64,000 nt of DNA from Methylohalobius sp964654415 (lineage in GTDB: Bacteria > Pseudomonadota > Gammaproteobacteria > Methylococcales > Methylothermaceae). The translations under genes and the position numbers were made by a program. Positions 46,112 through 53,706 of the stretch are shown here, one piece after another (within the stretch, counting starts at the first letter, position 1; every line of letters begins with the position of its first letter). The notes below the pieces were generated by a model, which was given only the letters and a program-made list of their open reading frames with translations, searched no databases and was not told the origin of the DNA. The DNA is taken from NCBI GenBank assembly GCA_964654415.1, contig CAZZIP010000003.1, positions 62,001 through 126,000 of the forward strand. Reading direction: 5' to 3'.

Positions 46112-47548
46112 ATGAGCATACCACTTGCTACCGTCATTTTGTCTGGGGGATCTGGAACCCGGCTTTGGCCTTTGTCAAGAAAGGACTATCCAAAGCAGTT
46201 TTTAGGATTGACCGGCAGCTTGAGCCTGCTGCAGGAGACCGTGTTGCGGGTGCAGGACCTCACTGAGACCGATCCGAACATCTTGGCTTTACCGCTGTTA
46301 GTTGTCTGCAATGAATCTCATCGCTTCCTAGTAGCCGAACAGCTTAGGGCTCTCAGTCAAGAGCCGGCCACTATTGTTCTGGAGCCAGCCGGACGCAACA
46401 CCGCTCCGGCGCTGACTGCGGCGTCCTTGATAGCCTGCCGGGTAGGAGGGGATCCGGTGCTTGCGGTCATGCCTTCCGACCATGTGATCAAACACCGCAA
46501 AGTTTTCAGCGCTACCTTGGCCGAAGCAGTGCGCCTGGCCCAAGAGGGGTCTGTGGTTACTTTCGGAGTCGTGCCCACCCGCCCGGAAACCGGTTTTGGC
46601 TATCTGCGCGCCGGCCGGAAAATGCGCGGGCAGGCCAGGGTCCTTGAGGCATTCGTGGAAAAGCCTGATCTTGATACGGCCAAGCAGTATCTTGCATCGG
46701 GCAACTACTGGTGGAACAGCGGAATTTTTGTCCTACGCGCCAGTCGTTGGCTAGAGGCCATCGGCCAGCTTCGCCCGGATATTCTGGAGGCGGTGCGTGA
46801 AGCGGTGACTCTGGGCAAGCAGGATGGGGATTTTTTCCGTCTTGATTCGAAAGCATTCGGGAGCTGTCCTTCCGACTCCATCGATTATGCCGTGATGGAG
46901 AAAGTCGCAGGCCAATCTGAACAAGTGGTCGCGCTGCCACTGGACGCCGGTTGGTCGGATCTAGGCTCCTGGCCAGCCTTGTGGGAAGTCGCCGAGACCG
47001 ACTGCGAAGGCAATATTACCTATGGGGATGTTTATTTAAAACGGGTAAAGAATTGTCTGGTTCGTTCCGAAAACCGTTTTGTGGCTGCATTGGGAGTGGA
47101 GGGGCTGATCGTCGTCGAAACTGGCGATGCGGTCTTGGTAGCCGCGCAAGACCACGCCCAAGAGGTCAGAGAAGTGGCCGAATATCTTAAAGCTTGCGGC
47201 CGTCCAGAATATCTCGATCACCTCAAGACTCATCGCCCCTGGGGGACGATTGAGTCCATCGGCGAGGGGGAACGTTACCAAGTCAAGCGCTTGACCCTCA
47301 GGCCAGGTGCCTGTGTGGTCACCCAGTTGCACCACCACCGAGCCGAGCATTGGATCGTGGTCAATGGGACTGCACGCATCACCCGTGGCGAGGAAACTTT
47401 TCTGCTCAGCGAGAATCAATCTGTGCACATCCCGATTGGGGTCAAACACCGGCTGGAAAATCCCGGTAAGATTCCACTGGAATTGATCGAAGTGCGGTCC
47501 GGCGCTTATTTAGGCGAGGACGACATTTTTAGGTTTCCTGACCCTTAA
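46112..47548 (+). CDS. manC: Mannose-1-phosphate guanylyltransferase / mannose-6-phosphate isomerase
   Basis: 478-residue bifunctional enzyme. Nucleotidyltransferase signature SGGSGTRLWPLSRKDYPKQF at the N-terminus, VMPSDHVI, FVEKPDLDTAKQYL; the C-terminal cupin isomerase has RPWGTIESIGEGERYQVKRL-like and QLHHHRAEHWIVV. Supplies GDP-mannose for exopolysaccharide; with ugd nearby it suggests capsule or EPS sugar supply. AAGGA precedes the ATG. Confidence 0.95.
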   Translation: MSIPLATVILSGGSGTRLWPLSRKDYPKQFLGLTGSLSLLQETVLRVQDLTETDPNILALPLLVVCNESHRFLVAEQLRALSQEPATIVLEPAGRNTAPALTAASLIACRVGGDPVLAVMPSDHVIKHRKVFSATLAEAVRLAQEGSVVTFGVVPTRPETGFGYLRAGRKMRGQARVLEAFVEKPDLDTAKQYLASGNYWWNSGIFVLRASRWLEAIGQLRPDILEAVREAVTLGKQDGDFFRLDSKAFGSCPSDSIDYAVMEKVAGQSEQVVALPLDAGWSDLGSWPALWEVAETDCEGNITYGDVYLKRVKNCLVRSENRFVAALGVEGLIVVETGDAVLVAAQDHAQEVREVAEYLKACGRPEYLDHLKTHRPWGTIESIGEGERYQVKRLTLRPGACVVTQLHHHRAEHWIVVNGTARITRGEETFLLSENQSVHIPIGVKHRLENPGKIPLELIEVRSGAYLGEDDIFRFPDP

Positions 47549-47566
47549 ATTTTTCTAATACGAATC

Positions 47567-48658
47567 ATGGCTTTACACTGTGGTATCGTGGGCTTGCCCA
47601 ATGTAGGCAAATCTACTTTGTTCAATGCGCTGACCCGCGCCGAGATTGCAGCGGAAAATTATCCTTTTTGCACCATCGACCCCAATGTGGGCATCGTTCC
47701 AGTTCCGGATCCAAGACTAGAGCGACTCGCAGAGATCGTCAAACCTCAGCGGATCATTCCTACCAGCGTAGAGTTTGTGGATATTGCCGGATTAGTGGCT
47801 GGAGCTTCCAAAGGGGAAGGGCTCGGCAATCAGTTCCTTGCCGCTATCCGTGAAACCGACGCGATCATTCATGTGGTGCGCTGCTTTAAGAACGATAATG
47901 TAACCCACGTGGCCGGCTCGGTGGACCCGATCCGAGACATCGAAATCATCAATACTGAGTTGATCCTCGCCGACTTGGATTCGGCCGAGCGGGCGTTCAA
48001 TCGGATAACGCGGGCTAGCAAATCGGGTGATAGAGAAGCGCTTATCCAGAAGGCGCTGCTTGAGCAAATTATTACCCATCTGGACGCCGGCCAGCCGGTG
48101 CGCACCTTAAAACTGAATGAAGCCGAGCACGCCAGGCTAAGGGCATACCATCTCTTGACCGCAAAACCGACTCTCTATGTGGCTAACGTTGCGGAAAACG
48201 GTTTTAACGCCAACCCGTTGCTGGATCGGGTTTTAGAGCATGCAGCCGCTGAGGGAGCGGAGGTAGTCCCAGTCTGCGCGGCTTTGGAGGCGGAGATCGC
48301 GCAGCTGGAAGATGAGGACTTGGCGGTTTTCCTTAAGGAGCTCGGGATCCAAGAGTCCGGGCTTAAGCGGATGGTAAATGCTGCCTACCGGCTACTGGGC
48401 CTACAGACGTTTTTCACCGCAGGTAGCAAGGAGGTACGGGCTTGGACAGTGCCTATAGGCGCTCTCGCACCCCAAGCCGCCGGCGTCATTCACTCGGATT
48501 TCGAGAAAGGGTTCATTCGCGCCGAGGTGATCTCTTACGAAGATTTCATCCGCTACGGCGGAGAGCAGGGGGCAAAAGAAGCCGGGAAATGGCGCTTAGA
48601 GGGAAAAGATTATATCATCCAAGATGGGGATGTCGTGCACTTTCGCTTCAACGTTTAA
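47567..48658 (+). CDS. ychF: Redox-regulated ATPase / GTPase YchF
   Basis: 363 residues. Obg-family P-loop GLPNVGKSTLFNAL at the start, FVDIAGLVAGASKGEGLGNQFL and the C-terminal TGS domain (GSKEVRAWTVPIGALAPQAAGVIH, DFIRYGGEQGAKEAGKWRLEGKDY in part). Universal ribosome-associated ATPase. A strong bidirectional terminator starts 3 bp after the stop. Confidence 0.96.
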   Translation: MALHCGIVGLPNVGKSTLFNALTRAEIAAENYPFCTIDPNVGIVPVPDPRLERLAEIVKPQRIIPTSVEFVDIAGLVAGASKGEGLGNQFLAAIRETDAIIHVVRCFKNDNVTHVAGSVDPIRDIEIINTELILADLDSAERAFNRITRASKSGDREALIQKALLEQIITHLDAGQPVRTLKLNEAEHARLRAYHLLTAKPTLYVANVAENGFNANPLLDRVLEHAAAEGAEVVPVCAALEAEIAQLEDEDLAVFLKELGIQESGLKRMVNAAYRLLGLQTFFTAGSKEVRAWTVPIGALAPQAAGVIHSDFEKGFIRAEVISYEDFIRYGGEQGAKEAGKWRLEGKDYIIQDGDVVHFRFNV

Positions 48659-48660
48659 AG

Positions 48661-48686
48661 AAAAGCCCTGGAGAGCCAGGGCTTTT
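48661..48686. terminator. Bidirectional intrinsic terminator between ychF and the small membrane protein
   Basis: AAAAGCCCTGG, loop AGAG, CCAGGGCTTTT: an 11-bp perfect stem with T-runs on both strands. It separates ychF (+) from the small gene (-). Confidence 0.9.
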
Positions 48687-48712
48687 CAAAACGGACCGTT
48701 GAAAAACAGAGG

Positions 48713-48877
48713 TTATTTTGGTTTTGCGGCTTCTTCCTTGCGGATTTCTTCCCAAGCTTGGTATGGAACCGAAGAGGTTTCCCGTTTCTTGAACAAAATC
48801 ACACCGACCACCACAGCCGCAATCAGGATGCCAATGATCAGCCAAAAATTGTCTTTTTCTTGAGTTTCGTCTGCCAT
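48713..48877 (-). CDS. 54-residue single-pass membrane protein
   Basis: A short gene: MADETQEKDNFW, a membrane helix LIIGILIAAVVVGVILF (about 13-29), then the basic KKRE and an acidic/basic tail (SVPYQAWEEIRKEEAAKPK). AGGAG stands four bases before the ATG and a strong terminator follows the stop, so it looks like a real monocistronic gene. I do not recognise a family. An N-out/C-in single-pass topology is predicted from the KK after the helix. Confidence 0.75.
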   Translation of the reverse strand: MADETQEKDNFWLIIGILIAAVVVGVILFKKRETSSVPYQAWEEIRKEEAAKPK

Positions 48878-48956
48878 TTCTCCTACCTCTTAGGTTGATT
48901 GTTATAGTAACCATTTGAAAGAGCCGGATGACACGGATTTATTTATTATCCTGTGC

Positions 48957-48975
48957 CCGTCGATCATCTCGACGG
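48957..48975. other. Hairpin in the gap upstream of thiO
   Basis: CCGTCGA, loop TCATC, TCGACGG, 98 bp before thiO and 80 bp before the small gene. No T-run, so not a terminator; could belong to either leader. It does not match the thiamine-pyrophosphate riboswitch blocks I know. The remainder of 48878-49073 shows nothing else. Confidence 0.35.
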
Positions 48976-49073
48976 AGCTAATTTGTATCAGGTTTTTGAA
49001 CCATTGTCTACCTCTTTGAGCCATAATATGGCGGTGATGGTTTAAATCGGGATGCGAGCAGGCTAGAGTCTAG

Positions 49074-50159
49074 ATGGATTGCCTCATCGTCGGCGGTGGT
49101 ATCATAGGTTTGTTATGCGCCCGCGAGTTGAATGCAAGCGGATGGCGGGTAGAAGTATTGGAGCGGGGTGCAATAGGTTGTGAAGCCTCTTGGGCCGGGG
49201 GCGGTATTATTTCGCCTTTGTATCCCTGGCGGCAACCAAAGCCGATCGTGCAACTGTCTTTATGGAGCAGGAAGCACTATCCAGAGCTTGTCAAGGCCTT
49301 AATTCGAGACACCAGCATTGATCCGGAGTGGCAACAATGCGGAATGTTGTGGCTCGATCTTGAAGATATCGAAACAGCTTGCCGCTGGTGTCAGCAACAC
49401 AAGATCGATTGGGAGGATATCGGTCCGAAAGCAATTAAGAAACGCTGGCCAGAGCTCGAGCGCGCAGACGGAAAATCGCTGTGGATCCCTGAAATCGGCC
49501 AAATTCGCAATCCCAGATTGCTCAAGGCCCTAAAGCACGATCTCAACCGGCGCGGAGTGCCGCTTAAGGAAAACACGCCGGTGATCGGCTGGCGAAAGCT
49601 CGGCGACCGAATCGTTTCAGCTATGACGCCAAAAGGGGAAATCTGTGCCGATGTGTTCATCGTCACTGCTGGCGCGTGGGCTTCTTCGTGGCAGATGGAC
49701 GGCCTATGGCAACCAGATATCCGGCCAATCAAAGGCCAGATGTTGTTGATCAAAGCATTGCCAGGAATGCTCCATACGTTGGTGCAGCGCGGTGAGCATT
49801 ATCTGATCCCGCGCCTGGACGGCCGAATCCTAGTCGGCAGCACAGTCGAAGAAGCCGGCTTCGACAAACGTCCAACCGGATCGGCTTATCAACGATTGCT
49901 CGAGTTTGCCCTGGAAACCTTGCCGAGTCTTAGGAGTTTTCCAATCGAACTCCACTGGGCGGGATTGAGGCCGGCGGCACCTTCGGGGATTCCGTATATC
50001 GGCCAGCATCCGCAGCTTGAGAACTTGTATTACAACTGTGGCCACTTCCGCAACGGCGTGACCATGGGACCGGCGGCTGCAAGGCTGCTTAAGGATATGC
50101 TCCTTATGCGTGAGCCGATCCTGGATCCTGGGCCTTATCTTCCAGGGAATCGGACGTAA
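49074..50159 (+). CDS. thiO: Glycine oxidase ThiO
   Basis: 361-residue FAD-dependent oxidase. FAD-binding start MDCLIVGGGIIGLLCARELN, EASWAGGGIISPLYPW near 45-60, GLRPAAPSGIPYIG and CGHFRNGVTMGPA at the C-terminus are typical. Converts glycine to iminoglycine for thiazole synthesis; no other thi gene is near. The last base of its TAA stop is the first base of the dif site. Confidence 0.93.
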   Translation: MDCLIVGGGIIGLLCARELNASGWRVEVLERGAIGCEASWAGGGIISPLYPWRQPKPIVQLSLWSRKHYPELVKALIRDTSIDPEWQQCGMLWLDLEDIETACRWCQQHKIDWEDIGPKAIKKRWPELERADGKSLWIPEIGQIRNPRLLKALKHDLNRRGVPLKENTPVIGWRKLGDRIVSAMTPKGEICADVFIVTAGAWASSWQMDGLWQPDIRPIKGQMLLIKALPGMLHTLVQRGEHYLIPRLDGRILVGSTVEEAGFDKRPTGSAYQRLLEFALETLPSLRSFPIELHWAGLRPAAPSGIPYIGQHPQLENLYYNCGHFRNGVTMGPAAARLLKDMLLMREPILDPGPYLPGNRT

Positions 50160-50186
50160 CTTCGTATAATGTATATTATGTTAAAT
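50159..50186 (+). other. Chromosome dimer resolution site dif
   Basis: Three consecutive parts match the gammaproteobacterial dif: XerC arm ACTTCGTATAA (50159-50169), 6-bp spacer TGTATA (50170-50175) and XerD arm TTATGTTAAAT (50176-50186). Spacer and XerD arm equal the E. coli sequence exactly; differences are confined to four outer or middle bases of the XerC arm. It overlaps the thiO stop by one base and lies 27 bp from the 3' end of the Tus-like gene. No second copy was noticed, so it does not look like a duplicated integration junction. Confidence 0.93.
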
Positions 50187-50213
50187 TTATAGTTTGTCAC
50201 TCCTAAAGCAGTT

Positions 50214-51065
50214 TCATTTAATATACCTATGCCCCCGAATCGAAGGTAAAAACGGTTCGGCTTCGATTTTTACGTCCGCCCTTGGCTTTCTGGGTTTGCG
50301 TTCATCCGGATAGGCCGCCGAATGTTTAGGCAAGTTCTCGCCGGGATCCAACGGAATCAAAATGGCAAGCGCAGCGCTGATCAGCTTGCGCGTGATTTGC
50401 TTGTCCCGGCCACTTCCTCTTATCCAACATACATTGGCTTTGATGTGGGGTTTTAAGTCCTGGACGATGGCGATAGGTTCATCTACGCGCAAGGCCGAGA
50501 GCGCCTCAAACTGTTTTTGAAAACCCGGGCTTGGAGAGTCTCCCGCAAGCTGAGCCAATCTTCGATACGCCTCCTGCCGGCTGATCTTCACGATCGAGCG
50601 AGTGGCTCCCCAGGTGAAGCGCACCGAATCTGGTTTCTTTAATAAAATCGGCAGATGCCGGTAAGTCTGCTTGAAATGGATTCGGGGGAAGCCTTGACGT
50701 TTCATAAGCCGATGCGCTGCCTCCCGATCCTCGCGGTTGACTTCAAGTACCGCACGTTTGAAAGCATCCTTAGCCGCATTAAGTTCGGCGGCCAGATGGA
50801 GAAGCTTAGGACTAGCCCCAATGACTCCAGGGCAAATTTCAGTCTCCCTGCCATCCCTCTCATCTGGATACTCCAATTGTTCTAATACCGCGGCCAACCG
50901 TCGGCGCGCTTCCTGGGAATAATAGTTCTGCTTCCTAAGGTCGAACGTCCAGGCGGCTAAGGTTTCTCGATGGAACTGGATAAGGAAGCGCTCTAGCGCC
51001 GATCTGAGTTGATTGAATCTCTGAATGCACGAGATTTCTACGGCATGACTTTTTTGATCCGCCAT
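50214..51065 (-). CDS. tus: Tus-family replication terminus site-binding protein
   Basis: 283 residues; E. coli Tus has 309. From memory of the Tus sequence, several blocks line up in order: [13 protein letters not shown] with [35 protein letters not shown] with [22 protein letters not shown] (given in short); [20 protein letters not shown] with [34 protein letters not shown] with LIALINRDNGAGVP; and the end [11 protein letters not shown] with LIIPRLHLYV. Charged residues dominate, fitting a DNA-binding protein. By eye the phenylalanine and histidine that hold the flipped cytosine in E. coli Tus (140, 144) are not kept. The gene is next to dif and divergent from an Fnr-type gene. I first considered a CHAD protein and rejected it. 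Confidence 0.8.
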   Translation of the reverse strand: [283 protein letters not shown]

Positions 51066-51153
51066 ATTTGGTAAAGTAAAGTAATAATGGTTTTAGGGTT
51101 TTAAAATTTTAACGGCATAAATTTACTCTGTTCCATTGGAGAGTGGACCTTAT

Positions 51154-51885
51154 ATGATGCCAACCAGCATGGAAGTTACCTGCAAAAACTGCGGATTCAG
51201 TTCCATCTGTCTCCCGCGAGGGTTGACACAGAGCGAGATCGAACAACTGGAAGGTGTGGTTCATCGCCGCAAGGTATTGCACAAAGGGGATTTTCTGTTT
51301 CGTAGCGGGGAGGCCTTCCAGGGTCTGATTGCGATCAAATCGGGGATGGCCAAGTTGACTTTTCAGGATACCCAAGGCCAAGAACATATTCTTGCCGTCC
51401 TTTTGCCAGGGGAATTACTAGGATTCGATGCCCTCTCGCATTACACCCACCACTGCTCCGCCGTCGCTTTAGATACTTTGAGTTACTGTGAGCTACCAGC
51501 CAAAGAGATTTCCCGCATCTGCGCCAAAATTCCCACCCTTTTCCAGGAAATGCTGCGTCATGCCAGCGACGCCATTGGTATCCAGAGAGAACAGATGCTG
51601 TCTATCAAGAGGCCTGCCAATCAACGTCTGGCCGCGTTCATTCTCGATCTGTCCGAACGCTTCGGAGCGCGTGGTTTTGCTAAGCAGGAATTCTCCCTTG
51701 GGTTGACCCGGCAAGAACTCGGCAATCACTTAGACCTTGCTCTGGCTACGGTCAGCCGAACCTTGAAGCAATTCGAAAAGATGGGATGGATCGAACTCCG
51801 CTCGAAATGGATCAGGATCGTCGACCGAAAGGCCCTGGAAAACCTTTTGAACGATGCGAATCCAGAAGACAGGATCCTTGCCTAA
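51154..51885 (+). CDS. fnr: Fnr-type Crp-family regulator with iron-sulfur ligands
   Basis: 243 residues from ATG 51154 (a TTG at 51136 would add six). Four cysteines match the [4Fe-4S] ligands of FNR in spacing: C10-x2-C13-x5-C19 and C112 (93 residues further, as in E. coli). The cyclic-nucleotide-like beta roll and dimer helix follow, then the helix-turn-helix GLTRQELGNHLDLALATVSRTLKQF (quoted: LDLALATVSRTL). The recognition helix has A-T-V-S-R where FNR has E-T-I-S-R, so the glutamate that reads TTGAT is an alanine. Expected oxygen sensor; its target site may differ. 3' end overlaps yadH by 4 bp, convergent. Confidence 0.9.
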   Translation: MMPTSMEVTCKNCGFSSICLPRGLTQSEIEQLEGVVHRRKVLHKGDFLFRSGEAFQGLIAIKSGMAKLTFQDTQGQEHILAVLLPGELLGFDALSHYTHHCSAVALDTLSYCELPAKEISRICAKIPTLFQEMLRHASDAIGIQREQMLSIKRPANQRLAAFILDLSERFGARGFAKQEFSLGLTRQELGNHLDLALATVSRTLKQFEKMGWIELRSKWIRIVDRKALENLLNDANPEDRILA

Positions 51886-52649
51886 TGTTTGATTCCGACC
51901 CCGCGGCTTAGGAGCCACCAGGCCCCTCCCCCCAGTAGGAGGATGAATCCGCAAACGAGCAAGAAAGCCAGTCTAAAGTCTACGTCCGAGATTCCCAAAA
52001 ATCCAAACCGAAAGGCATCGATCATGTAAAGGATCGGATTGCCCAGGGAAATCCTCACCCATGGATCGGGCAGCATGTGGACGGAATAGAACACTCCCCC
52101 AAGATAGACCAGCGGGGTCAGGACGAAATTGGGAATAATCGAGATGTCGTCGAAACTGCTGGCGAACACAGCGTTGATCAATCCCGCCAGGGAAAACAAA
52201 ACAGCAGTCAACAGTGCCATCGCCATAGCCAGACCGGGATGGACGACATGCAGTTCAGTAAACAGCGAGGCGATCAGCAAAACGATACCGCCGATCACTA
52301 TCCCCCTAGCCACGCCTGCGGTGACATAGCCGGCTAGAATGACCCAACTCGGCATGGGGGCGATGAGCATTTCCTCAATATGGCGTTGGAACTTAGCGGA
52401 AAAGAACGAAGACACCACGTTGGCATAGGAGTGATTGATAACTGCCATCAGCACGATGCCAGGCACGATGTAATCGATGTAGTCCACTCCAGCCATAGTC
52501 CCGATCCTGGGGCCCATGAGCGCCCCAAAGATCAGAAAATACAGCGAAGTAGTCACCACCGGCGGCAGCAGGGTCTGCGGCCAGATCCGAATAAAGCGGT
52601 GGATCTCCCTTCCCGCTAAGGTACGATAAGCGATCCAGCGCCGGCCCAT
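51882..52649 (-). CDS. yadH: YadH-like ABC-2 permease
   Basis: 255 residues, six helices. LPPVVTTSLYFLIFGALMG, DYIVPGIVLMAVINHSYANV and HIEEMLIAPMPSWVILAGYV match YadH (256 residues in E. coli). ABC-2 exporter, substrate unknown. It shares one base with the ATPase stop. Confidence 0.92.
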   Translation of the reverse strand: MGRRWIAYRTLAGREIHRFIRIWPQTLLPPVVTTSLYFLIFGALMGPRIGTMAGVDYIDYIVPGIVLMAVINHSYANVVSSFFSAKFQRHIEEMLIAPMPSWVILAGYVTAGVARGIVIGGIVLLIASLFTELHVVHPGLAMAMALLTAVLFSLAGLINAVFASSFDDISIIPNFVLTPLVYLGGVFYSVHMLPDPWVRISLGNPILYMIDAFRFGFLGISDVDFRLAFLLVCGFILLLGGGAWWLLSRGVGIKH

Positions 52650-53581
52650 CAGGCGGCCTCTTTTACCTTGCGTAGGCGCTTTACCCGTTGGAAGAACAAC
52701 TGTTCCAACCGGCCTTCCTGCGGGCGGATGCCGATGACTTCCACCCCGGCGGCGGATAGTCCAGCGAACAAGCGATTCAGACCAAGCGCCCGCGGAACCT
52801 CAACCTGCAAGGTACGGACGTCGACTTGAGTGATATCAAATCCGGGAATCTCGGGTGCGCAGGCGATCGGATGGCGTAAGTCTAGGTAGAAGGTATTAGA
52901 ATCGAGCTTGTCTAACAGGGCGCTCATAGAGGTCGACTCGATGATCCGGCCGTGATCGATGATCGCCACGTTGCGGCACAGTTGTTCGGCTTCTTCCAGA
53001 TAATGGGTGGTCAAAATGACCGTAGTGCCTTCCTGGTTAAGGCGGCGCAGGAAGGTCCACATGGAGCGACGGACCTCGATGTCCACTCCGGCGGTGGGCT
53101 CGTCCAAGATCAACAGTCTTGGCGAGTGGACCAGAGCGCGGGCGATCATCAGGCGCCGCTTCATTCCTCCGGACAAGCGACGGGAGACCTGGTCGCGGCG
53201 ATCCCACAGTTCCAACTGTTTGAGCACTGCCTCCATCTTGGCTCTTGCCTGACGACGAGGTACCCCGTAGAACCCTGCCTGATTGAGAACAATTTGCCCA
53301 ACTTTTTCGAACTGATTGAAGTTGATTTCCTGCGGTACTAGGCCGATACAACGCCTGGCAAGCTCCCATTCTCGGTCTAAATCGTAGCCGCAAACCTCCA
53401 CTGAGCCTGAGGTTTTGTTGATCAACGAGGTGACGATGCCTATAGTGGTGGACTTGCCGGCGCCATTGGGACCAAGCAGGGCGAAAAAATCCCCCTCCTC
53501 TACTTCCAGGTCGATCCCGCTCAGCGCTTCGAAACCGTTGTCGTAAACTTTACGCAAATTTTTTAGTCTCAATGCAGCCAT
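52649..53581 (-). CDS. yadG: YadG-like ABC transporter ATPase
   Basis: 310 residues. Walker A GPNGAGKS, ALRGIDL-like ALSGIDLEVEEGDFFALLGP, Q-loop LVPQEINFNQFE, signature LSGGMKRRLMIARAL and Walker B LLILDEPTAGVD. Partner of the YadH-like permease (TGATG overlap). Confidence 0.94.
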   Translation of the reverse strand: MAALRLKNLRKVYDNGFEALSGIDLEVEEGDFFALLGPNGAGKSTTIGIVTSLINKTSGSVEVCGYDLDREWELARRCIGLVPQEINFNQFEKVGQIVLNQAGFYGVPRRQARAKMEAVLKQLELWDRRDQVSRRLSGGMKRRLMIARALVHSPRLLILDEPTAGVDIEVRRSMWTFLRRLNQEGTTVILTTHYLEEAEQLCRNVAIIDHGRIIESTSMSALLDKLDSNTFYLDLRHPIACAPEIPGFDITQVDVRTLQVEVPRALGLNRLFAGLSAAGVEVIGIRPQEGRLEQLFFQRVKRLRKVKEAA

Positions 53582-53706
53582 CTTATGGAATGCCCATGAT
53601 CTAGGAATGGCAGAAATTTTTTTATTGTAGCAGAATAAGATCTATCCCTTTTTGATAGGAAAGCCCAAAACGATTTTCAACTATGTTTTTGTCTTAAGGA
53701 AACCTA

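Noticed and set aside
48878..49073. TPP riboswitch ahead of thiO
   Set aside because: The conserved CTGAGA and ACCCxxxGAACCTGATC-type blocks are missing; only a simple hairpin is seen.
50214..51065. CHAD-domain protein as identity of this gene
   Set aside because: Helical, charge-rich N-terminus suggested it, but CHAD histidines are not spaced right and the C-terminal half aligns in order with Tus.
50150..51100. Mobile element integrated at dif
   Set aside because: Only one dif copy was found and no integrase or mobility gene lies next to it; flanking genes are housekeeping.
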